From contig NZ_RDBF01000008.1 of assembly GCF_003674095.1 (NCBI RefSeq), forward strand, positions 103,077-167,076: 64,000 nt of DNA, given 5' to 3'. This document shows positions 31,683 through 41,514 of this stretch, piece by piece (position 1 is the stretch's first letter; each line of letters opens with the position of its first letter). The stretch comes from Aeromicrobium phragmitis (GTDB taxonomy: Bacteria; Actinomycetota; Actinomycetes; Propionibacteriales; Nocardioidaceae). The position numbers were made by a program, and so were the translations under genes. The notes beneath the pieces are model-generated. The model had not been told where the DNA came from and ran no database searches. It saw nothing but the letters and a program-made list of their open reading frames with translations.

Positions 31683-32870
31683 GTGAGCCGTTTGTTCACC
31701 TCGGAGTCTGTCACCGAGGGCCACCCGGACAAGATCGCCGACCAGATCAGCGACAGCATCCTCGACGCACTGCTCGCCGCCGACCCCAAGAGCCGGGTCG
31801 CGGCGGAGACGTTCGTGACCACCGGCATGGTGCTCGTGGGTGGTGAGGTCACGACCGAGGCGTACGTCGACATCGCGCGCATCGCCCGAGACCGTGTCCT
31901 CGAGATCGGCTACGACTCCTCCATCAAGGGCTTCGACGGCGAGTCCTGCGCCGTGCAGGTCACCCTCGACGCGCAGTCCCCGGACATCGCGCAGGGCGTC
32001 GACACCGCCTACGAGGATCGCACCGGCGAGTCGGCCGACCCGCTGGACCGCCAGGGCGCCGGCGACCAGGGCCTCATGTTCGGCTTCGCGATCGATGAGA
32101 CGCCCGAACTCATGCCGCTGCCGATCACCATCGCGCACCGGCTCGCCGAGCAGTTGACCCGCGTCCGCAAGGACGGCACGCTGCCGTATCTGCGCCCGGA
32201 CGGCAAGACGCAGGTCACGATCGAGTACGGCGACGACGACCGTCCCAAGCGCGTCGAGGCGATCGTCGTCTCCACGCAGCACGAGGACGGCGTCGACCTG
32301 GAGCACCAGCTCCCGACCGACCTCAAGAAGCACGTCATCGACGTCGTGCTGGCCGAGTACGACATCGACGCCAGCGACTACCAGCTGCACATCAACCCGA
32401 CCGGCAAGTTCGTCATCGGCGGGCCGATGGGCGACGCCGGGCTGACCGGCCGCAAGATCATCGTCGACACCTACGGCGGCTACGCCCGTCACGGTGGCGG
32501 AGCCTTCTCGGGCAAGGACCCGAGCAAGGTGGACCGCTCGGCCGCCTACGCGATGCGCTGGGTCGCCAAGAACATCGTCGCCGCCGGGCTTGCCACCAAG
32601 GCCGAGGTGCAGGTCGCGTACGCGATCGGCGTCGCGCACCCGGTCGGTTTCTACGTCGACACCTACGGCACCGAGACGGTTCCGGTCGACACGATCCGCG
32701 ACGCGGTGCTCGAGGTCTTCGACCTGCGCCCCGCGGCCATCGTGCGTGATCTGGACCTGCTGCGTCCCATCTACGCCCAGACGGCCGCCTACGGCCACTT
32801 CGGGCGCCCCGGCCTTCCCTGGGAGAACACCGACCGCGCCGACGCGCTGCGGGCCGCCGCCGGTCTCTGA
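31683..32870 (+). CDS. metK: S-adenosylmethionine synthetase
   Basis: Makes SAM from methionine and ATP; 395 residues. Signatures are [20 protein letters not shown] near 5, [12 protein letters not shown] near 127, and [19 protein letters not shown] near 271. The GTG at 31683 is chosen because ACAGGAGA sits 9 nt upstream and it yields the family N-terminus. A TACAGT at 31643-31648 may be its -10 box. I see no SAM riboswitch in the 64-nt gap. A repeat cluster follows the stop. Confidence 0.96.
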   Translation: MSRLFTSESVTEGHPDKIADQISDSILDALLAADPKSRVAAETFVTTGMVLVGGEVTTEAYVDIARIARDRVLEIGYDSSIKGFDGESCAVQVTLDAQSPDIAQGVDTAYEDRTGESADPLDRQGAGDQGLMFGFAIDETPELMPLPITIAHRLAEQLTRVRKDGTLPYLRPDGKTQVTIEYGDDDRPKRVEAIVVSTQHEDGVDLEHQLPTDLKKHVIDVVLAEYDIDASDYQLHINPTGKFVIGGPMGDAGLTGRKIIVDTYGGYARHGGGAFSGKDPSKVDRSAAYAMRWVAKNIVAAGLATKAEVQVAYAIGVAHPVGFYVDTYGTETVPVDTIRDAVLEVFDLRPAAIVRDLDLLRPIYAQTAAYGHFGRPGLPWENTDRADALRAAAGL

Positions 32871-32885
32871 GCCGGGGTCAGCGGC

Positions 32886-32995
32886 GGTCGAGTAGCAGCG
32901 AGCTCTGCGAGCGGCGTATCGAGACCACGTGGGTGTAGCGCATGTCGTTGGTGGTCGAGTAGCAGCGAGCTCTGCGAGCCGCATATCGAGATCAC
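32886..32995. repeat. Palindromic intergenic repeat family 2, two direct copies
   Basis: Copies at 32886-32928 and 32950-32995 share GGTCGAGTAGCAGCGAGCTC followed by TGCGAGC and TATCGAGA. The same family is present in both orientations at 37299-37572. Elements of this type are scattered in many actinobacterial genomes (general recollection). Confidence 0.85.
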
Positions 32996-33085
32996 TTGGG
33001 CTCCGTGCGGGCTCCTTCCGCGGCCGCTACTCGATCGCGCTGACCACTCGGCGTTCCACGTGTCGATGCTGTCGGCGGCGGCTGG

Positions 33086-33091
33086 GAGAAT
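33086..33091 (+). promoter_or_regulatory. Possible -10 box of priA
   Basis: GAGAAT lies 6 nt before the priA GTG with no Shine-Dalgarno sequence. It fits the leaderless spacing but is a relaxed match. Confidence 0.3.
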
Positions 33092-33097
33092 CGACGC

Positions 33098-35032
33098 GTG
33101 ACCGATCAGCTGGCGTTTCCCGGGGCCGAGGCGGGCGCGCCCTCGGCGTCGGTGGCACGCGTGCTGATCGACACCCCGCTGCCGCACCTGGACCGCCCCT
33201 TCGACTACCGGGTGCCCGACGACCTCCTCGCCGAGGCCGGCGCCGGGTGCCGGGTCAAGGTTCGCTTCGCCGGCAAGCTCACCGACGGTGTCATCGCCGA
33301 GCTGGTCGACGACACCGCCCACGAGGGGCGACTCGCCCCGCTGCACAAGCTGGTGTCACCCGAGCCGGTGCTCGCGCCGGAGGTCTTGACGCTCGCCCGG
33401 GCTGTGGCCGACCGTTATGCGGGCACGCTCGCCGACGTCCTTCGCCTGGCCATCCCGCCGCGGCACGCCCGGGCGGAGGCACATCCGCGCGAGGACCAGG
33501 CGCCGCCGCCGGAGGATCCGGGCTCCGACGCCTGGTACCCCTATCTGGACGGCCCGGCCTTCATCGAGGCGCTCGCGGCTGGACGAAGTCCCCGGGCGGT
33601 GCTGTCGGTCCTGCCGCGCCATGAGCCCGAGCGCGCCGTCGCGCAAGCCGTCGCTGCCGCGGTGCGGTCCGGCCGCGGCGCCGTCGTCTGCGTTCCCGAC
33701 GTCCGGGACGTGGCTCGCTGGGACGCCATCTTCACCGAGGTCCTGGGAGAGGGCCGCCACGTCGTCCTGACCGGTGCACAGAAGCCAGCCGCCCGCTATC
33801 GGTCGTTCCTGCGAGTGTCGCGAGGCGAGGTTCCGGTCGTGCTCGGCACGCGCGCGGCGGCGTATGCCCCGGTTCGCGATCTGGGGCTCGTCGCGATGTG
33901 GGACGACGGCGACGACCTCTACGCGGAGCCGAGGGCGCCTTATCCGCACGCCCGCGAGGTGCTGCTCCTGCGCGCCGCGCAGCAGTCGGCCGGGGTGCTG
34001 CTGGCGGCATACGGCCGCACCGCGGAAGCGCAGTCCCTGGTCGAGTCCGGGTGGTGCGTCAGTCTCAGCGGCGACCAAGCGGCACGGCGGCGGGAGTGGC
34101 CCCAGCTCACCGTCACCGACGGCACCGAGACCGGAGCGGCGCCGGTCCGCCTGCCGCACGCCGTGTTCACGGCCGTCCGGCAGGCCGATGGACACGTGCT
34201 CGTCCAGGTGCCGCGGCGCGGTTACCGGGCCTCCGTCGCGTGTCAGCGATGTCGCGAGCGCGCCGAGTGCCCAGCCTGCTCCGGCCCGCTCGTGCAGCGT
34301 TCAGCGCGGGCGCCGCTCGGCTGCCGATGGTGCGGCACCACGGTCGAGCACTGGCGGTGTCCGCACTGCGGCGACGACCGCCTGCGCGCCCCCGTCGTGG
34401 GACAGCTGCGAACGGCCGAGGAGTTCGCCCAGGCGTTCACCGACCACCGAATCGTCACCTCCGGAGGCGCGTCGGTGCTCGACCACGTCGAGCCGGACGC
34501 GGACGAGCGAGTCCTCGTGCTCGCCACGCCGGGCGCCGAACCGACCGTGGTCGGCGGGTACGCCGTCGTCGTGCTGCTGGACACCTGGCTCATGCTCGCG
34601 CGCGATGACGTGCGGGTGGCCGAGGAGGCGCACCGGCGCTGGTTCAACGCGCTGGCGCTCGCCGCCCACCACGGGCGCGCCGTCGCGGTCGGCGACTCGC
34701 CCACGCTGCAGGCGCTCGTCCGCGCCGACCCCGTGGGACTCGCCCACCGGGAGCTCGCCGAGCGCGCCGAGACGCACCTGCCACCCGTCGGCCGACTCGC
34801 GACGGTCGAGGGTCCGACCGCCGAGATCGCGCCGCTGATGCAGCGTTCCTGGACTCCGCACACCGAGATCCTCGGGCCCGTTCCGGTCGATGAGCAGCGC
34901 GAGCGGCTCATTCTGCGAGCCCCGCGACGCGAGGGGTCGGCGCTGGCCGCCGCCCTCAAACAGGCCGCCGCTGAGCGGAGCGCGGCCAAGCTGCCGCCCT
35001 GGCGAATCCAGATCGACCCGATCGACTTCTGA
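33098..35032 (+). CDS. priA: Replication restart protein PriA, actinobacterial form without helicase motifs
   Basis: Primosome assembly protein, 644 residues. The N-terminal 3'-DNA-binding domain (LIDTPLPHLDRPFDYRVPDD near 22) and the paired zinc-binding Cys motifs are intact: CQRCRERAECPAC near 383, then GCRWCG and CPHCGD. Where helicase-type PriA has a Walker A, this protein reads LSVLPRHEPERAVA near 170. No DEAH box is visible, so it should not be an active helicase. That is known for actinobacterial PriA. The Zn-binding and DNA-binding parts suggest a scaffold role. fmt follows after 24 nt with its own -10. Confidence 0.9.
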   Translation: MTDQLAFPGAEAGAPSASVARVLIDTPLPHLDRPFDYRVPDDLLAEAGAGCRVKVRFAGKLTDGVIAELVDDTAHEGRLAPLHKLVSPEPVLAPEVLTLARAVADRYAGTLADVLRLAIPPRHARAEAHPREDQAPPPEDPGSDAWYPYLDGPAFIEALAAGRSPRAVLSVLPRHEPERAVAQAVAAAVRSGRGAVVCVPDVRDVARWDAIFTEVLGEGRHVVLTGAQKPAARYRSFLRVSRGEVPVVLGTRAAAYAPVRDLGLVAMWDDGDDLYAEPRAPYPHAREVLLLRAAQQSAGVLLAAYGRTAEAQSLVESGWCVSLSGDQAARRREWPQLTVTDGTETGAAPVRLPHAVFTAVRQADGHVLVQVPRRGYRASVACQRCRERAECPACSGPLVQRSARAPLGCRWCGTTVEHWRCPHCGDDRLRAPVVGQLRTAEEFAQAFTDHRIVTSGGASVLDHVEPDADERVLVLATPGAEPTVVGGYAVVVLLDTWLMLARDDVRVAEEAHRRWFNALALAAHHGRAVAVGDSPTLQALVRADPVGLAHRELAERAETHLPPVGRLATVEGPTAEIAPLMQRSWTPHTEILGPVPVDEQRERLILRAPRREGSALAAALKQAAAERSAAKLPPWRIQIDPIDF

Positions 35033-35042
35033 GGTCGCCACC

Positions 35043-35048
35043 TAGACT
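35043..35048 (+). promoter_or_regulatory. -10 box of a probable leaderless fmt promoter
   Basis: TAGACT lies 8 nt before the fmt GTG at 35057, with no Shine-Dalgarno sequence. Confidence 0.55.
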
Positions 35049-35056
35049 CGACCCTC

Positions 35057-35980
35057 GTGAGAGTCGTCTTCGCGGGCACCCCTGACACCGCCGTCCCGTC
35101 GCTGCGTGCGCTGATCGCCAGCCGGCACGAGGTCGTGGCGGTCGTGACCCGCCCCGACGCCCGGGTAGGCCGGGGACGCCGGCTCGAGCCCTCGGCGGTG
35201 GCCGTGGCGGCGGAGGAGGCCGGCCTGACGGTGCTCAAGCCCGCATCCGCATCGGATCCTGAGTTCCTCGCCACCCTCCGGGCGCTCGAACCGGACTGCG
35301 GTGCCATCGTCGCCTACGGAGCGCTGCTGCGCCGCGACCTCCTGGACCTGCCCGAGTACGGGTGGATCAACCTGCACTTCTCCGTGTTGCCCGCATGGCG
35401 CGGGGCAGCGCCCGTGCAGCGCTCGATCATGGCCGGTGACGAAGTCACCGGAGCCACCGTGTTCAGCCTCGTCGAGGAGCTCGACGCCGGCCCGGTGCTC
35501 GGAACACTCACCGAGCGCATCCGTCCCGACGACACCGCCGGCACGCTCCTGGAGCGGCTCGCCGACGCGGGCGCCGGCCTGCTCGTCGACGCGCTCGACC
35601 ACATCGAGGACGGCGACATCGGCGCCATCGAGCAGCCCGAGGACGGCGTCTCCTACGCCGCCAAGCTCACGACCGAGGACGCGCGCGTGGACTGGACCCG
35701 CCCCGCCTTCGCGATCGACCGCCAGATCCGCGGGTGCACTCCGGCTCCCGGCGCCTGGACGACGCACGAGGAGAACCGGTTGAAGCTGGGCCCGCTCGAC
35801 GTGCTGGAGGAGTCGACCTTGGCACCGGGGGAGGTGTCGATCGGCAAACGGGAGGTCCGCGTGGGCACCGGCACGACGGACGTGCGGCTCGGGCAGGTCC
35901 AGCCGCACGGCAAGAAGTCCATGCCTGCCGCCGACTGGGGCCGCGGCCTCGGGGGTGCGACGACGGCGGTGCTGCGATGA
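35057..35980 (+). CDS. fmt: Methionyl-tRNA formyltransferase
   Basis: Formylates initiator Met-tRNA using 10-formyl-THF; 307 residues. The N-terminal hydrolase-like fold starts [19 protein letters not shown]. The catalytic Asn/His region is [20 protein letters not shown] near 107, with the essential Asp in ELDAGPVLG near 144. The C-terminal tRNA-binding domain (about 205-307) includes [11 protein letters not shown]. The stop overlaps the rsmB ATG (ATGA). Confidence 0.96.
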   Translation: MRVVFAGTPDTAVPSLRALIASRHEVVAVVTRPDARVGRGRRLEPSAVAVAAEEAGLTVLKPASASDPEFLATLRALEPDCGAIVAYGALLRRDLLDLPEYGWINLHFSVLPAWRGAAPVQRSIMAGDEVTGATVFSLVEELDAGPVLGTLTERIRPDDTAGTLLERLADAGAGLLVDALDHIEDGDIGAIEQPEDGVSYAAKLTTEDARVDWTRPAFAIDRQIRGCTPAPGAWTTHEENRLKLGPLDVLEESTLAPGEVSIGKREVRVGTGTTDVRLGQVQPHGKKSMPAADWGRGLGGATTAVLR

Positions 35981-37260
35981 GTGTCGACGCCGCGCGCACC
36001 GCGGCCTACGACATCGTCCGGCAGGTCAGTGACGATGGCGCGTACGTCAACCTCGTGATCCCGCGGGTGCTCCGCGAGCATCAGCTGTCCGGGCGGGACG
36101 CCGCGTTCGTCACCGAGTTGGTCAGTGGTGCGGTGCGCCTTCGCGGCACCTACGACGCCATCATCGATTCCCTGGCCAGCCACGGGATCGAGCGGATCGA
36201 CCCGCCGGTCCTCGACGCGCTGCGCCTCGGCGCGCATCAGCTGCTCAGCATGCGGGTGCCCGACCATGCTGCCGTCACCACCACTGTGGAACTCGTCCGA
36301 CGGCACGTGGGGCACAAGCCGGTCGGCTTCACGAACGCGATCCTGCGCCGGATCGGCCGACGCGACCTCGACACCTGGCTGAGCGAGGTGACGAAGGGGC
36401 TTGACGACGACGACGCACTTGCGGTTCGGTTCTCCCATCCGCGGTGGATCGTGCGGGAGCTGCGCGAGGCGCTGCCGGACCCCGCGCAGCTCGTGGACCT
36501 GCTCGCCGCGGACAACGCGGCCCCCAAGGTCACGCTCGTCGCCCGGCCGGGCCTCGCCGATCCCGAGGAACTCCCGGGGGTTCCCGGGAAGCTGTCGCCG
36601 TACGCCCGCATCCTCGAAAGCGGCGGCATGCCCGGGGACATCCCCGCGGTGCGCGACGGGCGCGCCGGGGTCCAGGACGAGGGGTCGCAGCTGGTCGCCA
36701 TCACCTCGGCGGCCTCGCCGGTCGAAGGCCGCGACGAGCGCTGGCTCGACCTGTGCGCGGGCCCGGGTGGCAAATCCGCGCTCTGGGCGGCGCTCGCCGC
36801 CGGGCGGGGAGCCCGCGTCGTCGCCAACGAACTGCAGCGGCATCGCGCCGACCTCGTGCGTCAAGCGGTCCGGGCGCTGGACAATGTCGAGGTCACCGTG
36901 CACGACGGACGTCGCGGCCCGTGGGAGCCGGGCAGCTTCGACCGGGTCCTCGTCGACGCCCCGTGCACGGGACTCGGCGCCTTGCGAAGGCGTCCGGAAT
37001 CGCGCTGGCGCCGCACGACCGCAGACCTCGACGACCTCGTCGCGTTGCAGGGCCAGTTGCTCGCGCGCGCCATCGAACTGACCCGTCCCGGCGGCGTCGT
37101 GGCCTACGCGACGTGTTCACCCGTCGTGGCCGAGACCCGCGCGGTCGTCGATGCCGCTTTGCAGGAGCACGAGGGACTGGTCCTGGAGTCGATGCAGCAG
37201 TGGTGGCCCCATATCGACGGCACCGACGCGATGTTCCTGGCGCTGCTGCGCCGCCGCTAG
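35977..37260 (+). CDS. rsmB: 16S rRNA m5C967 methyltransferase (RsmB/Sun)
   Basis: Methylates C967 of 16S rRNA with SAM; 427 residues. The N-terminal NusB-like RNA-binding domain (about 1-140) precedes the methyltransferase. The SAM loop is [20 protein letters not shown] near 257. The motif IV PC is [14 protein letters not shown] near 328, and the catalytic Cys is in YATCSPV near 371. The start is set by the ATGA overlap with fmt. Its TAG is followed immediately by the repeat cluster at 37261-37622. Confidence 0.93.
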   Translation: MSVDAARTAAYDIVRQVSDDGAYVNLVIPRVLREHQLSGRDAAFVTELVSGAVRLRGTYDAIIDSLASHGIERIDPPVLDALRLGAHQLLSMRVPDHAAVTTTVELVRRHVGHKPVGFTNAILRRIGRRDLDTWLSEVTKGLDDDDALAVRFSHPRWIVRELREALPDPAQLVDLLAADNAAPKVTLVARPGLADPEELPGVPGKLSPYARILESGGMPGDIPAVRDGRAGVQDEGSQLVAITSAASPVEGRDERWLDLCAGPGGKSALWAALAAGRGARVVANELQRHRADLVRQAVRALDNVEVTVHDGRRGPWEPGSFDRVLVDAPCTGLGALRRRPESRWRRTTADLDDLVALQGQLLARAIELTRPGGVVAYATCSPVVAETRAVVDAALQEHEGLVLESMQQWWPHIDGTDAMFLALLRRR

Positions 37261-37622
37261 CGGCCTAGTCGAGGCCGGTGTGCCGAGTGAGCCCATCGGT
37301 GGTCGAGTAGGGAGGTCGCTCAGCGACCGACGATGGAGCCAGCGCAGGAGGGGCGTAGCCGCGCTGGAGCGAGACCACGTCGTCTCGTGTGGTCTCGATA
37401 TGCGGCTCGCAGAGCTCGCCGCTACTCGACCAGCCACAACTCGGTGGTCGAGTAGGGAGGTCGCTCAGCGACCGACCGTATCGAGACCGGGGCGCCACGG
37501 CTCCATTGCGGCTCGCAGAGCTCGCCGCTACTCGACCAGCTCAAACAGCGAGCTCGTCGCTACTCGACCACCGGGTTCCGGGGGTAGGTGGTCCGCCGGC
37601 GATCCGCCGCTAGGCTGACGGC
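37261..37622. repeat. Palindromic repeat family 2 cluster between rsmB and rpe
   Basis: This 362-nt gene-free stretch is almost entirely repeat. Plus-oriented copies start GGTGGTCGAGTAGGGAGGTC at 37299 and 37443. Minus-oriented copies containing GCGGCTCGCAGAGCTCGCCG end in GCTACTCGACCA at 37432 and 37538. A short copy ends at 37572. Opposed copies can pair into long hairpins. The last bases (37600-37622) contain the rpe promoter. Confidence 0.85.
37611..37616 (+). promoter_or_regulatory. -10 box of a probable leaderless rpe promoter
   Basis: TAGGCT lies 6 nt before the rpe GTG, identical in sequence and spacing to the rarA promoter, and there is no Shine-Dalgarno sequence. Confidence 0.6.
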
Positions 37623-38288
37623 GTGTCCGACGTGCGCATCACCCCGAGCCTGCTGAACGCCGACTTCGCCAACCTCGCGACCGAGGCCGCCCGGATCGCT
37701 GGTGCGGACTTCCTGCACATGGACGTCATGGACAACCACTTCGTGCCCAACCTCACGCTCGGCGCCCCGGTCATCGAGGCCCTGTCCAAGGCGGTCGCTC
37801 AGCCCATCGACGCCCATCTGATGATCGAGGACCCCGACCGCTGGGCACCTCAATTCGTCGAGGCCGGTGCGGCCAGCGTGACCTTCCACGCTGAGGCCGT
37901 ACGGGCCCCCGTGCGGCTCGCCCGCGAGATCCGGGCTCTCGGGGCGCGTGCGTCGATGGCGCTCAAGCCCGCGACGCCGATCGAGCCCTACGCCGATCTG
38001 CTGCCCGAGCTGGACATGGTGCTCGTGATGACCGTCGAGCCAGGGTTCGGCGGCCAGAAGTTCCTCGATCTGTGCGTGCCCAAGATCCGGCGCACCCGTG
38101 AGCTCATCGCCGCGACAGGTGGCGACATCTGGCTGCAAGTCGATGGCGGAGTGTCGCTGGAGACGATCGAACGGTGCGCCGAAGCGGGTGCCGACACCTT
38201 CGTCGCCGGGTCCGCCGTGTTCGGCGCCGACGACCCCGACGCGATGGTCCAGGCGTTGCGCGATCGCGCGCTGTCCTGCACCCACTGA
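37623..38288 (+). CDS. rpe: Ribulose-phosphate 3-epimerase
   Basis: Interconverts ribulose-5-P and xylulose-5-P; 221-residue TIM barrel. Signatures are [17 protein letters not shown] near 6, [17 protein letters not shown] near 31 (metal ligands His and Asp), [12 protein letters not shown] near 140 and [10 protein letters not shown] near 176. The position before the riboflavin genes is sensible because ribulose-5-P is the precursor used by RibB, and this order is conserved in actinobacteria. Confidence 0.96.
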   Translation: MSDVRITPSLLNADFANLATEAARIAGADFLHMDVMDNHFVPNLTLGAPVIEALSKAVAQPIDAHLMIEDPDRWAPQFVEAGAASVTFHAEAVRAPVRLAREIRALGARASMALKPATPIEPYADLLPELDMVLVMTVEPGFGGQKFLDLCVPKIRRTRELIAATGGDIWLQVDGGVSLETIERCAEAGADTFVAGSAVFGADDPDAMVQALRDRALSCTH

Positions 38289-38354
38289 CCGAGCCGGCCG
38301 CATTCCCCACCCGCGCTCCGTTACGATGGGGACATACGAGCCACGTGCTCGCGT

Positions 38355-38470
38355 GCCCGGGGTCGGTGAAAGTCCGAGCCGGCGGTGACAGTCCGCGACC
38401 CGGTCCTTCGGGACCGGTTGACCTGGTGGAACTCCAGGACCGACGGTGAAAGTCCGGATGGGAGGCGCAC
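38355..38470 (+). promoter_or_regulatory. FMN riboswitch (RFN element)
   Basis: The conserved RFN core is plain: GGGGTCGGTGAAAGTCCGAG (38359 on), GGCGGTGACAGTCCGCGACC, then a GGTCCTTCGGGACC variable hairpin. CTGGTGGAACTCCAGGACCG and CGGTGAAAGTCCGGATGGGA follow, ending in GGCG near 38466. It should switch off the rib genes when FMN binds. The 70 nt between aptamer and ribD GTG have no T-run terminator, so control of the GGGAGAG ribosome-binding site is more likely. A TACGAT at 38322-38327 is a candidate -10 box. Confidence 0.95.
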
Positions 38471-38542
38471 GCCACGTCCTCGGCCGTCGGCCGTGGGCGC
38501 TACCCCGGTCGTGCGGGCACCCGACCGCGGGAGAGCGAAGCA

Positions 38543-39598
38543 GTGCCCACCACCGAGCACCTCGAGACGGCGATGCGTCGTGCTCTCGATGCCGCCCGCG
38601 CCGTGCCGCGCACGTTGCCCAATCCGCCGGTCGGCTGCGTCCTGCTGGACCCCGACGGCCGCGCACTCGCCGTGGGGGCCCACCGGGGTCCGGGCACGCC
38701 CCATGCCGAGGTGGACGCGCTGCAGCAGGCGGGAGCCGCCGCCCGAGGCGCCACCGCCGTCGTGACCCTCGAGCCGTGCGATCACACCGGTCGCACCGGA
38801 CCGTGCACTCAGGCGCTCATCGCGGCCGGTGTCGCTGAGGTGGTGTACGCGGTGGAGGACCCGAATCCGGTCGGTGCGGGGGGAGCGCGGACCCTGCTCG
38901 ACGCAGGAATCACGGTGACGACCGGCGTCCTGGCCGACGAGGCCAAAGAGCTGCTCGCGCCGTGGGCCACGCGCTACTGGCACAACCGGCCGTTCGTGAC
39001 CTGGAAGTACGCGGCGACGCTCGACGGGTTGAGCGCCGCGCCCGACGGCACCAGCAAGTGGATCACCGGCCCGGAGGCGCGCCGCGACGTCCAGCACTTC
39101 CGCGCCGAGTGCGACGCGATCATGGCCGGAACCGGCGCCGTCCTCGCCGACGATCCCCGGCTGACCGTGCGCGACGCCGACGACATGCCGTTGCCGTACG
39201 CGCAGCAGCCCATGCGCATCGTCGTCGGCGAGACCACGATTCCCAACTACTACCGCGTCTTCGACCGGGTCGCGCCGACCCTGCTCATTCAAACTCGCGA
39301 GCCGCACGAGGTGCTGGCCAAGCTCATGGAGAACGACATCCACCACGTGTGGCTGGAGGGCGGACCGCGACTTGCCGGTGCCTTCTGGAACGCCGGGCTC
39401 ATCGACCGCTTCATCGGCTACCTCGCGCCGGCCATGCTCGGGTCCGGCAGAGCGGCGCTGGAAGGCGAGGCCACCACCCTCGCCGACCTGCGTCCGATCA
39501 CGATCACCGACGTGCGGCGGATCGGTCCGGATATCCGCATCGTCGGCACGCCCGGACCGCCGCCGCGCGAGGCGATGGGCAAAGGAGAGGGGTACTGA
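38543..39598 (+). CDS. ribD: Bifunctional riboflavin deaminase/reductase
   Basis: Second and third steps of the pathway from GTP; 351 residues. The N-terminal CMP-deaminase-like domain shows the zinc site TPHAEVDAL near 52 and EPCDHTGRTGPC near 76. The C-terminal reductase domain has VTWKYAATLDGLSAAPDGTS near 152 and TGTGAVLADDPRLTVR near 194. The GTG start has GGGAGAG 7-13 nt upstream and lies downstream of the FMN riboswitch. ribE begins at a TGATG overlap. Confidence 0.95.
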   Translation: MPTTEHLETAMRRALDAARAVPRTLPNPPVGCVLLDPDGRALAVGAHRGPGTPHAEVDALQQAGAAARGATAVVTLEPCDHTGRTGPCTQALIAAGVAEVVYAVEDPNPVGAGGARTLLDAGITVTTGVLADEAKELLAPWATRYWHNRPFVTWKYAATLDGLSAAPDGTSKWITGPEARRDVQHFRAECDAIMAGTGAVLADDPRLTVRDADDMPLPYAQQPMRIVVGETTIPNYYRVFDRVAPTLLIQTREPHEVLAKLMENDIHHVWLEGGPRLAGAFWNAGLIDRFIGYLAPAMLGSGRAALEGEATTLADLRPITITDVRRIGPDIRIVGTPGPPPREAMGKGEGY

Positions 39599-40209
39599 TG
39601 TTCACCGGACTGGTTGAGGAAGTCGGCGAGATCGTCGCCGTCGAGCCGCAGGAGGACGCGGTGCGCCTGCTCGTCCGCGGCCCACGCGTCGCGGCGGATG
39701 CCCGCCACGGCGACTCGATCGCGGTCGACGGTGTCTGCCTGACCGTCACCACGCTGGACGGCGACGTGTTCGGCGCTGACGTCATGGCCGAGTCGCTCAA
39801 GCGCTCGTCGCTGGGCGACCTCGTGGCCGGCTCACCGGTCAATCTCGAACGAGCCATGACCCCGCAGACCCGGTTCGGCGGGCACATCGTGCAGGGCCAC
39901 GTCGACGGCACCGGCACGCTGCTCGACCGGACACCGAGCGAGCACTGGGAGGTCCTGCGCTTCGGTGTTCCCGGGTCCCTCACCCGGTACCTCGTCGAGA
40001 AGGGCTCGATCACGATCAACGGCACCTCGTTGACCGTCGTCGACGTCATCGACGGGTCTGAATCGTCGTTCACCGTCTCGCTCATCCCCACCACCCTCGC
40101 CGAGACCACGCTCGGCGCTCTGCCGACCGGCGCTCGCGTCAATCTCGAGGTCGACGTCCTCGCCAAGTACGTCGAGCGTCTGCTCGCGAAAGGAGCCATG
40201 CATGGCTGA
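39598..40209 (+). CDS. ribE: Riboflavin synthase, alpha subunit
   Basis: Dismutates two lumazines into riboflavin; 203 residues made of two similar barrels. The first begins [16 protein letters not shown] and has [11 protein letters not shown] near 42; the second repeats with [14 protein letters not shown] near 97 and [11 protein letters not shown] near 140. The ATG overlaps the ribD stop. ribBA begins 8 nt before its own stop. Confidence 0.95.
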   Translation: MFTGLVEEVGEIVAVEPQEDAVRLLVRGPRVAADARHGDSIAVDGVCLTVTTLDGDVFGADVMAESLKRSSLGDLVAGSPVNLERAMTPQTRFGGHIVQGHVDGTGTLLDRTPSEHWEVLRFGVPGSLTRYLVEKGSITINGTSLTVVDVIDGSESSFTVSLIPTTLAETTLGALPTGARVNLEVDVLAKYVERLLAKGAMHG

Positions 40210-41461
40210 CCCTGCTGTGCGACTCGACCCGGTCGAGCGCGCCATCGCCGACATCGCCGCCGGCAAGGCGATCGTCGTCGTCGACGACGAGAACCGTGAG
40301 AACGAGGGCGACATCATCTTCGCCGCCTCGAAGGCCACACCCGAACTCATGGCGTTCCTCGTCCGGTACTCCAGCGGGCTGATCTGCGCCCCGGTCGTGG
40401 GCGAGATCCTCGACCGCCTCGCGATTCCGCTCATGACACCGCACAACCGTGACCGATTGCGCACGGCGTACACGGTCTCGGTCGACGCGCGGGACGGCGT
40501 GACCACGGGCATCTCGGCCGCCGACCGGGCGCGGACCTGCCGTGTGCTGGCCGACTCGGCCACGGAACCGTTCGAGCTGGTCCAGCCCGGCCACATCGTG
40601 CCGCTGCGGGCCAAGCCCGGTGGCGTGCTCGAACGCCCCGGCCACACCGAGGCGGCCGTCGACTTCGCCCGGCTGGCCGGGCTGACCCCGGCCGGGGTGA
40701 TCGGCGAGGTCATGAACGACGATGGCACCCTCAAGCGGCTGCCGGAGCTGCGGGAGTTCGCCGACGAGCACGGCCTCGCGCTCGTGTCGATCGAGGACCT
40801 TCAGGTCTACCGCCGCCTCCACGAGAGCCAGGTCGACCGCCTCGCCACCACGCAGTTGCCCACCGAGTTCGGCGATTTCGTCGCGCATGGGTACCGCAAT
40901 CGCATCGACGGCGGCGAGCACATCGCGCTGGTATACGGAGAGCCGGGGACCGCGAACGTCCTCACCCGACTGCACTCGGAGTGCCTGACCGGTGACGTGT
41001 TCGGCTCGCAGCGGTGCGACTGCGGTCCGCAGCTGCAAGCCTCCATGGCCGACATCACCGCGGCGGGCGCCGGGATCGTGGTCTACCTGCGCGGTCATGA
41101 GGGCCGTGGCATCGGGCTGCTCCACAAGCTCCAGGCCTACGCGCTCCAGGAACGCGGACGTGACACGGTCGACGCGAACCTCGAACTCGGGTTCGGCGAG
41201 GACGAACGCGATTACGCCGCCGGCGCCCAGATCCTGCGCGATCTGGGAGTGGACTCGGTGCGGCTGCTGACGAACAACCCCGACAAGGCCGCCCAGCTGG
41301 CCACGTACGGTGTGAAGGTCGACGAGCGCGTGCCGATCGCGGTCCGGCCGACACGACACAACCTGCGGTATCTACAGTCCAAGGCCGAACGGATGGGGCA
41401 CGACCTGCCCGACCTGGTCGCCCTCGACGACGCCGATCTCGATGAAGGAGCACCCGCATGA
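40202..41461 (+). CDS. ribBA: Bifunctional DHBP synthase / GTP cyclohydrolase II
   Basis: Supplies both pathway precursors; 419 residues. The N-terminal DHBP synthase (about 1-205) has [18 protein letters not shown] near 22 and [19 protein letters not shown] near 140. The C-terminal GTP cyclohydrolase II has its zinc cysteines in [20 protein letters not shown] near 258, and [16 protein letters not shown] near 296. Both active sites look intact. The stop overlaps a short ORF, not ribH directly. Confidence 0.95.
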   Translation: MADPAVRLDPVERAIADIAAGKAIVVVDDENRENEGDIIFAASKATPELMAFLVRYSSGLICAPVVGEILDRLAIPLMTPHNRDRLRTAYTVSVDARDGVTTGISAADRARTCRVLADSATEPFELVQPGHIVPLRAKPGGVLERPGHTEAAVDFARLAGLTPAGVIGEVMNDDGTLKRLPELREFADEHGLALVSIEDLQVYRRLHESQVDRLATTQLPTEFGDFVAHGYRNRIDGGEHIALVYGEPGTANVLTRLHSECLTGDVFGSQRCDCGPQLQASMADITAAGAGIVVYLRGHEGRGIGLLHKLQAYALQERGRDTVDANLELGFGEDERDYAAGAQILRDLGVDSVRLLTNNPDKAAQLATYGVKVDERVPIAVRPTRHNLRYLQSKAERMGHDLPDLVALDDADLDEGAPA

Positions 41462-41514
41462 GCGAGCGCCAGCGAGCGAGCATGAGGCAGCACGTCAAGG
41501 AGGTGTCGGCATGA
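41458..41514 (+). CDS. Micro-ORF inserted between ribBA and ribH (18 aa)
   Basis: An ATGA overlap with the ribBA stop starts it, and an ATGA overlap with the ribH start ends it: [18 protein letters not shown]. It carries the strong AAGGAGG that serves ribH. Its ends closely match those of the micro-ORF between pyrB and pyrC: GCATGAGCGAGCGC on the left and AGGTGTCGGCATGAGC on the right. It could be translated or be only a repeat; no homology is known to me. Confidence 0.45.
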   Translation: MSERQRASMRQHVKEVSA

